NCBI GenBank assembly: GCA_028564675.1 | Contig: JAOVVO010000368.1 | Location: 1-64,000 of the forward strand | Reading direction: 5' to 3' | DNA: 64,000 nt | Origin: Onchocerca lupi | Taxonomy: Eukaryota; Nematoda; Chromadorea; Rhabditida; Onchocercidae | Part shown: positions 10,501-23,100 of the stretch, one piece after another | Layout of the letters: each line of letters begins with the position of its first letter | How positions within the stretch are numbered: position 1 is the first letter of the stretch | Translations under genes and position numbers: made by a program | Notes under the pieces: generated by a model | The model's database searches: none | Seen by the model: only the letters and a program-made list of their open reading frames with translations | Told to the model about the DNA's origin: nothing

Positions 10501-13500
10501 ATCTCAATGCATTTATATCAAAGTATGTGATAAAAAAACGAATGAAATAGAACTTAATTTCAAAATAATAGGTGTTGTGACGAAAATTTCGAAACAAAAC
10601 ACCTGAAACCTGAATTCATGATTTCCAATCAATTTTAATGATTGTTCCATAATTAACTGAATGCAAATCTGAATTGCTCACTTCCATTTCCTCAGCCAAA
10701 CATTCCGGAGTAGGTTCTCGTCTCATGGAACTCAGCCGACTACTTGATGTTTCCATTGCATTTTTTGATGCACATTGTCCAAAATGATGTTTTCCCATGG
10801 CGTCCACAAACTGCAAGGAAAATAAAAAATATGCCTAATACAAGAAATACGAGATAAACATTTCCAATGTTACGTACTAAGTATCGACTCTCATGACCAA
10901 GTATGCGTGGCTGCACTGAACTTTTCACTAAAGAGTTGAAACGAAACATGTATATAATATGATTAAAGAATATAAAAACAAAATCACTTCTAATCGTTCA
11001 ACAGTCACGGCAATAGTATTTGTTTCCGATTGGTAGGCAATTCGAGAAGGACTTTCACCCAGTGGAACTGTTCTGATGTGTAGTTTTTGAATATCATCGA
11101 TTCTACCTGAAAAAAAAAAAAAAAAAAAAAAGTCAACATAACAATCGCCAAAAATTTTCACGACCTAAAAAAGAAGAGTCGGTACCCTACTTATCGTATT
11201 TTAGCAATAAGTGTTGTAACATTGTCTGAATGCAATTAATGATTAGGACTAACCGATAACTAGCGAATGTCCATCGGTAAGTACTAAGGCGTCTGGATAA
11301 GCTTCGGCATGAAGTGGTGTCATTATTGAAACCATTCTAAGGTTTACATTAGAAAACAAAAGCTTCTGATTTGAGGAATAAATGACTGCTGGACGATCAC
11401 TGCACACAAAGATATTATGAATTGGAGTACATCGAGACCGAAATTTACGCAAATGTATTGGCTGTGTCCCAAGGGTAGCTTTTTTTGGATCCAAAAGAGC
11501 ACCTTAAGTCAAATATATTGATAAAATATGAAATTAATTCTTACATAAAAAGGTAAATCTTGTTACCCAAGTCATAATGACTACAAATCTTTCGATAAAA
11601 GAATTTGATCTATACTGAAACATGAAATCATTCTGTATTAATTCAAAATGAAAATCTAGTGAAAAGATGAGCGTAATAACAGCTGGAACATGTGACCACA
11701 AACAAAAATTTATGATAAATACTTCAAGGAAACTCCAGACTAACCAGTTTTCATATCAATTTGAAAATAATGTACTGTTCCATCTCCAAGAGCCACCAGC
11801 AAATAAACGTGTCCTTCCATTGGACTCAACATAATGGATCGAGAGAGCATATCACCCGCTATCTTTTCCCGAACTACTTCCAGTAATTGCGGCAAAGTAC
11901 GCAACGCGACCGAAAGATCAGTCCAATAGCCGACAGCACAAATTTCGGAACGCACTGCATCGTTCCCTCAAAATGATAAATTGCAACCATTCTACACTAA
12001 CTCTAACATCGAAATCAATTTCTACATCAAAATATGATTCTATTTGAAAAGAAATAGTCTATTCTCTCGTTTTGTCCATATATAAAAGAGGAATTAATGG
12101 AATCAAAAGGTTTAAAAGAATGATTTGCAAATTAAGATTTATAACTGAATAACGAAATGACTTGCAAATTGAGATTTATAACTGAATAACTGAATAGTGG
12201 ACTCCAGAACCCAGTGTTGAAAAACTCCTAGCCTTTATTTTCCATATTTCTTTGTCTTTCAAATATAACTAAGGAGATCATTATAAATGACAAAAATTTA
12301 CCAATAGGAGTGATGTCAATGCAAGAAATTTCAAATTCGCATTCCAGTTCAGTGATCACTTTAATACCAGCAGGATCTGCTTCCAGATATACCAAAACAG
12401 CCCCACAGGCCACCACTATCTGACCTGTAATGGGCTGAGAATTATATGCATAAGTGAACTATTCCAATCCTATAATGCACATGAAATTTGGGAGAAGAAA
12501 AAACTCAGGCAAAAAAATTAAATATGGCTACAACTTATTTCACCCATTAAATGCTAGCTCTTAAAAGTTTACAAATAAATCCGTAGCTGCATAAATTTTC
12601 ATTTGTTCTATCTTTCTCAGTGAAGTAATTGAGCTAGTTTACAGCATAACGGAAGATCTAAGACCAATAATAAATTCATGCCAGTTATTTCATTGACAGC
12701 AACAAGCGTAATCCATTTGGGAGCTTTCCATACTTGAATGTTACTACCATCGATAAGAATTACTTCTCCATGTGTTACTTGCAAAATTGTTTTACTATGA
12801 AATAGACATCCTGCCCAAAGAGTTGCACCCTCGATTGCAAAACCTGTAAAGGTATTTGAATAAATCTGAAACAAGTGAAATAAATACCCAGCTGCAGAAC
12901 CTGCAGCAATTAATAGCAACTAAAGTATAAAGTATAACTGACTTTAATAATATTACGCTGAAAAAATAATATGCAGTGAAATCGGCTACCTGCTATCTGT
13001 GTATCCTCCAATTCTTCACCATTAATCAATAGAGTATGTGTTTCGCTATCAAAACTGAGAATTAGATAGTTATCAAACTCATGGTCATGTGTACGAAGGG
13101 TAAACATATTTTTGATGCCCTTTAGCTCTACAGAGGCCAATTCTTCAATACCAATTCCATTCCTAATAATACGAATAGTACCATCCTGAAAAAAACATAT
13201 TACTGAGGTTTTTAATAAGATTTCACATACGTAATTACGAAGAAAAAAAAAAAGAAAAAACGCTACGAAGGAAAACTTCGATTTCTACCCATTTACCCAA
13301 TTTGACCCGTACTGATTATGAACTAGCAAATCATCATGCTTATTTCAAGATTTGGTATTGAAATAAGCAAACTTACTTTGTAAGCTCCGGAACATGTCAA
13401 GATTTGTTGCTGTCCATTACACCGCATTATTGTCATATCTCTTATTGGTGCCAGGTTAGTATAACTATCTAACAATGATATGTAGCCAGTACCATCAGCT

Positions 13501-16500
13501 CGAGGTTCTGAATCAAATCCATTTAATTTAAAAACATAGAAGTTTGAAAAATAAAAGGAAGAATGGGATCAAATAAATCGGAATAACCCAAAAATTAGTG
13601 GAGTGTCTTTTACTATTATTACATGAAATATATCGCATTTTCGATAATGTTAGAAATTATTTTCTAGATGATTTTCGACTCTTAATATAACTTACATAAC
13701 AAGAAGAGTTTTTCAATAATGGTTATTTATATTTTCAAAAAAGAAAAAAAAAAATCAGTGAAAGAATCCATCATTACGTACATCCAGAATTTTTCGCACT
13801 AAATTTTTTCCGAAAATTTTTGACGAAATTAATTGATTTACTGCACGCGTAATATCTGTTCTATCAAAAAACAGACCTGTACTGAGACGTATCAGCTGAC
13901 TATCACCAAAACGTGAACCAATGAAACAGACTCCGTTATCCAAATAGCACATGCACTCCGCTATACAAGTCTCACCCAAGCTTTCGACCTATAGAGAATG
14001 AATTAAAGATGGTAAAACACATATTAACAAATAAAACCATGCATATGCCACTATTACATGCACTATTCAACTTAACAATTTTTCAACTAAGAAGAATGCA
14101 ATAGAAATATAAAAGTTTGTCACATTTGATTGGGATTTCAAATCCTTAATGTGAATATTAGTGGTGTCTTAGACCATTGAAATTGTCTTTAAATAAAATT
14201 ATATTAAACACAATTTCAATATGATACGTTGAAAAGAAATAAATGAAGCTACGACTACAAATCACTTCCATTAGGAAATTCAGAACTCAGACTTGCGATC
14301 GTTTCAAATTATTCAAGACTTAAATAGTAGCAGCAATTGAACAATGGACAAAAAATACATATAGTCTACAGTGATTGGAAAATATACAATAATAAGCTAT
14401 TTGTTCCGGAATGTTTATATAAATTCAAACCTTCATATCTCTCACAATTATAGCTAAATTATCATCTTCATGATCTCTGCCCAACTCTAACAGCAACATA
14501 TATAAATTGCCAGCTAAATCAGCCACTAAATATCGCTGTCCATCACGATCCACTGGAGCATAACAGTGTGGGTGAGTATTATGCAATCTTGATCCAGGCA
14601 CCCCTGCATAACGCAAAGCATCATCACCTCCTAAAAAATGCAATTTACAGCATGTTAAATGAATCGTTACTAAGAATCACCAGAGGTTTTAAAAAGCATA
14701 CTAATAGGCTTCAGAGCAAAAATCTAAGAGTAATTCACTGATGACTTAGGCAGTGTGATTTATTCACTTTTCTTATAGGCTACTATTTTTATCGTTACTA
14801 CAATATAGAATTATAATGAGCGGAATTCGAATCATAAAGTCCAAACCAGAGAAGTATGCAATGAATGCCATTAATCCAAATTAATCACGAATATAAAGTT
14901 GGACTGGATGATACTTTGACATTAATTATTAATACAACATATTAAATGACAATTTACAGGACAAATCACTCATACTTCACTGTTGTATATTTGACATTAT
15001 TATCATATTGTCATATGCATATCCATATCAACTTATGTGGCTGCAGTTTAAAACAGACTTGCAAATATAACATAAGTGTGACTGTGAATATGAACTATAT
15101 CCAACATAAAAACTCACCTTTATGATAGGAAATAGCATCAGGACCGGCGACAAGACATCCACCCACAGGTTCTGGGACACTGATCACCATACTCGCTTCC
15201 CCTTCGAGATTATCGTGCTTCCAAAGAGGTGAGCTGAGTTCTTTATCGTCAATATTAAGAGTAACTACCTTTATATGGCGTCCATTATCATCTTGGTATA
15301 TGTAGGCAAGTGTTGGACGGTCTAAAAATATATACTAAGTATTCTTCAGTAACCGAAAGTTTATTTTTGCAATATTCTGTCGATTTCTCAAATAAGCTGA
15401 CTAAAGATGTCACAGTTAGTCTTCGGAATATATCAATAAAGACTTCTGTGCTACAAAAACTCCGACGCTTTACAATCTTTGCCGAAATTTCCTAATTTCT
15501 GCAGAAAATCAATGCATTACCAGGATCAGACATAAATGTTATATCAATGATGTACAAATCATCACATCTAACGTTGAAACCACGCAGGTCCTTTCCTTCA
15601 TTCCATTGTACTACTTTCAGAAGGCCATCGTATAAACGAAATACCATTAACTACAAGAAATGTGAAATTATGCACAAGAAATTAGTCTTCTTACGCAAGT
15701 AAAAGAGAGCTCACTTTCGCAATTAAAAAATTTCGAATATTAGTTATCTCTTATATCCTCGCATCGTCACTGCACTATCTCTTGATGACTAAATACAATT
15801 AAGGAATATCTTACTCCAGATGAATGAACAGTTGCTATCATTCCTGTTTCGGATGGTCGTCCAACTCGATCCACAATGTGCCCTGAAGCTCGTGTACGCA
15901 ATTCACTCATCGCTGTCCAGCGAATTATAGCCAAATGATACTTTGCTGTCAGAATTAGCAAACTATCCACATCCTACAATTCATCTAGCTTTTCTACCTG
16001 TTTCTCTTTTAAATGTAGCCTGACAAAATGAAAAATTGTTGCATTCTTTATCTGATGAAATCAGATGGTGATTATATATTAATGATTCAAACTTAGAATT
16101 AACAAATGAATATAGTAACAGTTGAATTTTACTGAATTCCAAAATTCGAAAGCCGCTTTCATTTTGATTACTGTGAAATAAAAATTAAAAATAAAATAGC
16201 AGTTCAATAAAGCTATCACTTTCTTTGGGCGTAGATGTGGAAGCAGGTCTTTCATGGTAAGATCTTGTGACACCAGTAAATAATGATCCAAAAGAATACA
16301 TAAATATATAGAAAAGAATTCATACCTCGCCCGGTGCCCTGAACAATTTTATTGTTGCGATACGCCCGAACACTGGACATTCTCTGTGCGGCTTCAAACC
16401 TTCCGGTGTGACTAGGAACAGTTCTACGCGATTGGTTTTCGCCAGCACTAAATTTAGTTCCGTAGGAACAATGAAACTACCAACCAAAGCATGGGTTACT

Positions 16501-16541
16501 ACTGTTGGCTTGTAGGCTGTCACAATGTAATTGAGGGCCAT
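7510..16541 (-). CDS. ddb-1: DNA damage-binding protein 1 (CUL4 ubiquitin ligase adaptor)
   Basis: Adaptor that links DCAF substrate receptors to the CUL4-RBX1 ubiquitin ligase, in DNA repair, replication licensing and chromatin control. Twenty-one exons give 1151 aa against 1140 in human: 16326-16541, 15815-15973, 15521-15650, 15118-15321, 14431-14630, 13877-13988, 13377-13507, 12990-13185, 12698-12843, 12302-12434, 11745-11966, 11254-11502, 10988-11106, 10658-10810, 10322-10495, 10101-10203, 9695-9902, 9328-9466, 9021-9184, 8585-8793 and 7510-7598. Identity is clear along the length: MALNYIVTAYKPT at the N terminus, LGETCIAECMCYLDNG, CSDRPAVIYSSNQKL, NFLGAENSFNLF, GFIDGDLIESFLD and the final EDLSRIH. 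These span beta-propellers BPA, BPB and BPC and the helical C-terminal domain. The exon at 10658-10810 is a Ser/Glu-rich linker unlike other animals. The exon 9/10 junction is ambiguous; I chose the GT-AG option that keeps family spacing. Confidence 0.97.
12121..12194. repeat. 37-bp tandem duplication in a ddb-1 intron
   Basis: Two head-to-tail copies (12121-12157 and 12158-12194) share TTGCAAATT and GAGATTTATAACTGAATAAC-like sequence with about four differences. They lie in the intron between exons 10 and 11 of ddb-1. This is probably a local slippage duplication. Confidence 0.8.
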
Positions 16542-17019
16542 TTCTGGATTCCCTAAAATTTCAGTCAAACTTTTAATTTTCAAATCCAACCATTCGATTA
16601 AGCGACTGATTAAACGATGACGAAGTTTCAACGATTTGCAAGCATATTAAAGCTGCACAAACAAAAACAGTAGGACAAGTAACTTCAAACACAAATAAAC
16701 ACTTCCTTCAAACCAAACTTCCAGAAAGACTGGGACAATTCAATCATTCGTCCAACCTAATAGCAGAACTATGAGAGATTTAATACAGTCCATTCGTGAA
16801 AATTTGTATCTCATACGGAAAATGGCGAAGGATATTTTCATCAAGTTATATGATTTTAACTCCACTTCTGAATAATGTTCAAGCACAGTTATCTGGCATT
16901 AGGATGAGAAGCCAATGTCATGTTGATTGATGAAGTCCAAGCGACTCAAATCATCGGCAAAAGAAAATTGAACAGATTAATTCGAGGAGTGTTGGGGAAT
17001 ATTCTGATTGATTTCTAAT

Positions 17020-17130
17020 TTGGACTGGAGATCTTGATGTTGTAACTCCATTAGGTCAACATAGCCTTTACTGGATTTATACGATACCATAAATAATATC
17101 GCACCTTAGAATAGTAAACAATAAAATGAA
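17020..17130 (+). repeat. Dispersed repeat, copy B (decayed)
   Basis: Direct counterpart of the stretch near 1950-2100, sharing ordered blocks such as GGAGAT, TTGT.ACTC, TAGGTCAA, TTTACT, ACGATA and ATATCGCacctTA. The sequence that follows to about 17650 is richer in G and C than its surroundings and may belong to the same element, but it does not align confidently with copy A. Confidence 0.55.
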
Positions 17131-17412
17131 ATAATGGCCTTCTGCTGAATTGTCGCTTATGTCGATCGGGATTGTCGAAATTGTTGCTGATGGAGCGTTG
17201 ATTGTGGTCACTGTTGAATTGTCGAACTGAGCCGAAAGTTGTAGAAAAACTACTCCTGTCGTAAACTGAACTTGTAGAAAAAGGTCAAAAAGTTCCTCTT
17301 CACAAAATTCGAACCTTATACATCCTTTCTGAACTCCTCTTCTTTCCTGACCTTCAATTTGTTCGCCTCATGATTGGTCGACCTCGCTTTATTTACACGT
17401 TAATTGGAGTAT

Positions 17413-17495
17413 TTTGGCAGTAAACATGTTTATCGTTTTGGCGGGTAACATGTTTAACTTTCTGTTACTGTTTTGGTGGTAAACATGTTTATCCT
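17413..17495. repeat. Three tandem copies of a TTTTGGYRGTAAACATGTTTA unit
   Basis: Copies start at 17413, 17437 and 17471. Each carries TTTTGG followed by a GTAAACATGTTTA-like palindromic core, with different spacers between copies. Repeated short palindromes of this kind can be transposon-end or protein-binding sites. The position 280 bases beyond the dispersed repeat suggests both belong to one decayed element. Confidence 0.7.
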
Positions 17496-18567
17496 TGTTG
17501 GTTAATTTGAAAATGTTTCACGCTTCTTGAGTTTTTGACATTCCTTGCGTATAATAAACCATCTTTCGGAATTTTCCAACTAGGAGTGGTATCTAAGTTT
17601 TGAATGGTCTCTATAAGGCCTTATCCGGAGTAGCATCAAAAGATATATTAAAATGAATCATAAGATAGCATCACTGAAAGCGAATATTTAAGCCACAATA
17701 TTACCATTCATACCGCTTGTGTACAAAGACTGATTAGACATAAATCTTAGATCATTCAAAGTTTATGTTCAGCGCTCAATGTGATTAATTACTGAACATT
17801 TCTGGAACATTCTAAGGGCGCAGTACACTTATTATTACTATGCATATGAGTAGACAAAACTTCCGGGTGATGTGATTTTATAATTACTTATTTCGCACTT
17901 CGTGTCTTCAAGAATGTAGTTGATATTTCGTTCAAGAAACTTCCTTGTCTCTTTATGTCTTTCTTTCCTCCATAAACATCGATTTTTTCTTTTTCGTGAA
18001 GAATTGCTCTGTTAACGCTTTTCCCACTGAACCTCTGATAAGAGACTGCATCTTCATGATATCTGAGCACATCATTCGATATATTATCATGCGCATGATG
18101 TCATCTAGTGATTTCCACTGAACTAAAAATTTCGATTTCGCTTTGACGATTAGTATCACTGGTGTTGAAAATCGTGCCTTTGATTTTAAATTTCTCCATC
18201 TTTCAATTTTTCGCTTCGATCTGCTTTCTCCACATTTAATTTGCATCTGAATGCAAGGCTTTTATTCATTTCAAGACGAGATAACTGAACTTTCTCAATA
18301 AAATTAAATCGCAATCGCCTTGATAATAAACATTCTTATGTATTCGTCTCAATAACATTAATCTCCAGATTAATTGCTTCTGATTCCATAATTTAATCAG
18401 TCAGATGTATATTTCAATGAGATAAAATGCAGAAAGAAATCATCTAAAAGAAAATAAAGAGATACCAATCGAAAATATACTTGTACTATCACAGTTTCCG
18501 AAATATGCGAGATTCAAAACAACATCTTAAAATCAGATTTTTCCTTTCTTTTGCCACAAATGAGATC

Positions 18568-18618
18568 ATTTTATGAGGATTCTCTCCATATGTGCTATGG
18601 AGAGAATCCTCATAAAAT
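18568..18618. repeat. Perfect 22-bp hairpin
   Basis: Bases 18568-18589 are the exact reverse complement of 18597-18618, separated by a 7-base loop. Pairing stops sharply at both ends (C opposite T outside the stem). A perfect stem in otherwise unique AT-rich DNA is unlikely by chance. It could be the core of a palindromic transposon relic or an RNA stem; a perfect 22-bp stem is shorter and cleaner than a typical microRNA precursor. Confidence 0.9.
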
Positions 18619-20144
18619 TCCAACTAGATGGTTCAACGTTTTTGCTTTCAGCACCAACTGATCAAACCAGCAATGAAAATGGAAAATTTTTTCTTATTCA
18701 TTTAGAGGAAGGAACTTTGGCCTATGTATAAACCAATATCAGTTTGGATCGAAGCAAGGTTAAATGACTCATCATGTAAGTGGGACCAGGACAACATAGA
18801 ATCAGATTATTTATGTTGTTATAGTTCCGCGAAGTGTTGTTTGTGGATTAAAAGATAGTGTGCATTGCGCTGCTGTTACAAACATCTAGCAGAAATCGAT
18901 TCGAAGAAAGCACCTCACTTAAAGCTGCAAGTAAAAGGAGCTTTGCTTCTCCGAGAAGCTTTCATCTTCACAAAATTTAGTTGACAGATGAATAGAGTGA
19001 TTATTAAGTTCGAATCAATGCTAGGCATTAGTTCGCACTGATATGCCTACATTTTCGCTACATGAAGAGCTGAACTTTTGCATTATCTTATTAATAGCTT
19101 AATCACAGTCCTAATTATTTTCTAAGCATCTAGCATCAACCATCAATGAAATATTTATTCAGAATAGTTGCACCATTTAGTGCGCTGAAACTTTAATATA
19201 TGATGAATGAAAATCCGAGTAGTTCTATGTTAACCAATTCTTTTCAAATATGAGTAAAACAGGCATAAAAGAACTATTCAAAAAAAATGGTGATCATTAG
19301 AAAAATTAAATGGGAATTGTTCAAATTGACTAATTGATATTGGAGGTATGTTACTAATTAAGTGATATAGAAAGTTTCAGATTTCTCCCATGCTTCCGAT
19401 TTGTACGACATTCTGTTTGCTATCACAAACTTCATATATTGTGTACTGATGTGTAACATAATTTATTTCTTTCAAGCGTTATTTGCTATACTTCTTAATT
19501 CCTGCATAATTAAATTTTCATTGCATATTTCATAAACATTAACTGCACTGTTATTTTCTTTTTTTTAAACATTGTTATTGTTGATGTATGTAATTATTGA
19601 AGGTCAAATTCTTAATTCAATTTAAAATTATTTTTTACATGATACTAAACTAGGAGAGGAGGAAGTATATCAAAAGACGAATAATAATATAATTTATAAT
19701 ATAATGATATATCTTCGATCATTCAAATTTCAAGGCTATCAAAAATGTCAAATCTTTCAAATTCCCTTCAAATTTAATCATTAACATACTTTTACCAAAC
19801 ATCTTTACCAGTTCATTTCTTACAATTTCTCTTCGCAGAGCTTTGTGTTAAGAATTTCGAACAATATCTGAGGGATTTTCTGAAATTTTTTATAGAAAAT
19901 TTCAGAAATAATTTGCAAGAATTTAGTATTATTTATGCCAAAGGACTCATATCAAGATTCAATGTAAACTCATTCCCATATAAATGGTTCATTTAATAGC
20001 CAGGTTATTTCGTGTGACTTACTCATGTCCCAATAACATGATTGCATGAAAAACAGAACTGCGCGTGAAGTAATTTCCAAACGACTGCGGGATTACTCGA
20101 GATCAGAGAGATAAATTGTTGATAAGAATTACCGCATATGCATT

Positions 20145-20156
20145 GTTTCATTTCAG
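20145..20156 (+). promoter_or_regulatory. Candidate spliced-leader acceptor for unc-36
   Basis: A T-rich tract ending TTTCAG lies five bases before the unc-36 start codon, with no upstream open frame joined to it. In nematodes this layout usually marks trans-splicing of a spliced leader. Inference from position and consensus only. Confidence 0.55.
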
Positions 20157-20161
20157 TTGTA

Positions 20162-23100
20162 ATGCTTTCGCAGTTAGCAGTTAATTGGTTACGAGTAACG
20201 TTGCTGCTGCTGTTATTCCAACTACCCTGTGGTTCACCAGCAGAACAACTTGCATTAGAGTAATTTTCAGCTTTCTGCAATTTTATTTCACTTTGTTTCG
20301 TATTCTATTTAAGGTTTAGCATTTAAGGCTTAGCTATAGAAAAAGAAAATAGCTTTTACACTTGATAATTTTCATCTTAGAATTGTCAGTTAAAAATGAA
20401 CTTTTTAAGTTAGTTGAATTTTGAAATTCCTGCAGTGTGGCAAGGTGGGCTGATCTTTTGAGCGAACATCTGCAAGAAATGTTTCGTGGTGCTACCAGGG
20501 AAACTGATATCATCGCGGTATACTTTCCATTTGTTTTTTTTTAACTGCAGCGTTTTCGTGATTTGGTAGAATGGCTATTTTTATTATTTTTGTTTGTATA
20601 ACCGCAGGTTTCAATTTTGCCATCTTCACACGAATTTCGGGTTTAAAGGTTATGGACCCATAGCTTGACTCGAGTTATAATACATGGTTCACTTGTTTTG
20701 CACTGAAACTGGATGGTCTACTTTAGTATAGCCAAATTCATTAACATGTGTTTCAAGCATAAAATTTACTAATGCTCATCCAGGCTTGGCTAATTTCCCT
20801 TTTCATGTTTTTTTGTAAAGATTCAATTTCATAGTTTTATATATATTGCGAAGAGCATGAAGTAGTTAAATAAATATGTATATACCGAACTATTGCAGAT
20901 GTACAAAAATTACGGTGAAGTTGAAATATTTGATCCTCAAGTAGAGCTTAAAAAGGCAAAAAATACAATTGAGGCATACTTGAAGCGACGTGCTAAAGTT
21001 GCTTGGGCAAGTTTAATATTTTGAAATTAGACAACTGTGCAGATGAAATTAACGCGAAGATTAATCGAGAAATTGTCATTTGGAATTCAAATTGTTCACT
21101 TTAAAACAAATTGTTCAGTTTAACACGTCCACAAAAGAACCAAATTATCTCATCATGCACTATATTGATAACTATATTGAAATATAATGAATTAATAATT
21201 TGAGTTCCATTTGAATCATAACGAAGTCCATATTTGGATTTAAATCAAAGTTTAAGTTGGATTTGAAATTCAGAAAGCCAAAATATCTCTGGAATCACGT
21301 CATCTGGCTAATCTCACAGAACAGGATGTAAATAATCCGAAGAGCGCTCATTTCATACGCTTCATGGCAGCTAAACAAGAAACTGATGCTGCCCGAGTGT
21401 ATGTGCATGATCATATCGCTAATGTGGTCGAAGTAATCTTTCGAAATTTCAACTTTCGATTATTAAATTTATAAAACACAGATGGGCACCAAAAAAGACG
21501 TGGAGATATGAATGGAACGATGAAGCAGAAAAATCCAAAAATCGAGAATCTTTCATTCTTCGTGTTGTTCATTGTTAAAAATTCACATGAAGATATCGCA
21601 TCAGAAATGGGGTCGTTTCACTTCTTAATTAGTTTGAAATCTCTACCTATCGCTATGGTCTGATTTAATTCGATCGAATCAGTTTTTTTTTTTTTTCTCT
21701 CTTGTATCGTATTTTTGCAGGTAAACAGTACACGACAGCTTAATTTAACACCAAATGCAAATTTTTACGGAATTCCAACGAGTTCACTCTTTTCTGCCGT
21801 CCATGTTCCAACACCAGTTTATGACCGAAGTGAGAGTGTAGCTTATTTGATTATTTTAAATTCTTCTTAAAGCTCTATAATAATTTGCGTATCATTTGAA
21901 CGAAATTTTTTCACATCCTGTTATACTTTGAATAAATTAATACGTGTTTTAATGGTTGGAATTGTGTGCTTTATCCACGAACTGGTTGGTTCTTCTCATT
22001 GACGAACTTAGATCTTTCCTATTTCTCTTCCTTTATACACAAACAAATAAGCTAGGACTGAACATACTTTGTAGATCCGGAAGTGTTGTTAAAAATAGAT
22101 TGGTCTGATATTGATGATTTATATCGGGCAAATCACGAAGAAACGCGTGATCTGGCTTTTCAGATGTTTTGCTCGGAGTCTGGGTTTATGCGCTATTATC
22201 CAGGTAGATATCGATTTATATATTTGTTTTCCGTTGCTTATCGAAAGATCACTTTTTTAAAGATTTAATTGTCATTTTTGGATGTTTTCTTAGCTGTCAT
22301 TAAAATTATGATTATCTAAGTAAAGTTTCATTCTGATTGCGAAGCATTTGAAGAACCATTCTTATTTTACAGCGGTATCGTGGGTATGGGATAATCGTGC
22401 AGACGAACTTGATTTATTCGACTGCAGGAGTACGGAATGGTAAATATGCCCATTTTTATAAAAATTATTCTTGCCTGCTTTTTGATCTATGCTATAATAT
22501 GAATATTGTTTTGTTTTTATGTGCCTGTATTTGTATCTTCTTTTTTTTCCTCTAGTTTTTTTATTGATGGAAATCAGTTCTACTTTCTGATGAAGTTAAT
22601 ATACTTGAAAATTCATGAAATTTATTTCGCATCTTTATGCATTTTATAATTCTGAAAACTTTTGTGACTAACACTATAATTATTTTTAGTACATTTATGG
22701 TACGTTCTCTATATCTTCTGGCTAGACGTAAATTTCTGATATGCTTTCAGGTACATAAATGCTGCGACATTGTCCAAAAATGTAATTATAATGTTAGATA
22801 TGTCTGGTTCAATGCTTGGCCAGAGATTTGAAATAGCAAAACAAACTGTGGAAGCAATATTGGAAACGCTTTCCGACAATGATTTCTTCAACATATTACT
22901 CGTCAGTACTTTTTCAAGTCGTTTACTCTAGAGACTGAATTTGAATTAGAAACTTTGGAACGAGTTTTCGTCCCTTCATTTTTGATGATAAAGTTGTCTT
23001 GCAGTTCTCAAAAACAGTTGGTTTCTTGGATGAATGTAGCGAAAAGGCTGGGTTGTTGCAGGCAACCTTTCGCAACAAGAAGGTATTTTTCTTGTGCCTT

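Larger units (their letters stand above)
16542..20161. other. Divergent ddb-1 / unc-36 intergenic region
   Basis: A 3.6-kb spacer between two genes pointing away from each other, so it should contain both promoters. A TTTTAG acceptor ends at 16553, eleven bases before the ddb-1 ATG, consistent with trans-splicing. The spacer also contains the second copy of a dispersed repeat, a triple 25-35 bp repeat and a perfect 22-bp hairpin. No coding exon was found. A small palindrome, TCTGAAATTTT to AAAATTTCAGA, lies near 19879-19906. Confidence 0.6.

Noticed and set aside
12688..12697. GC-AG intron in ddb-1 at ACTG|GCATGA
   Set aside because: A GT donor at 12697 with the CTCAG acceptor before 12434 gives phase 0 and exactly the human spacing.
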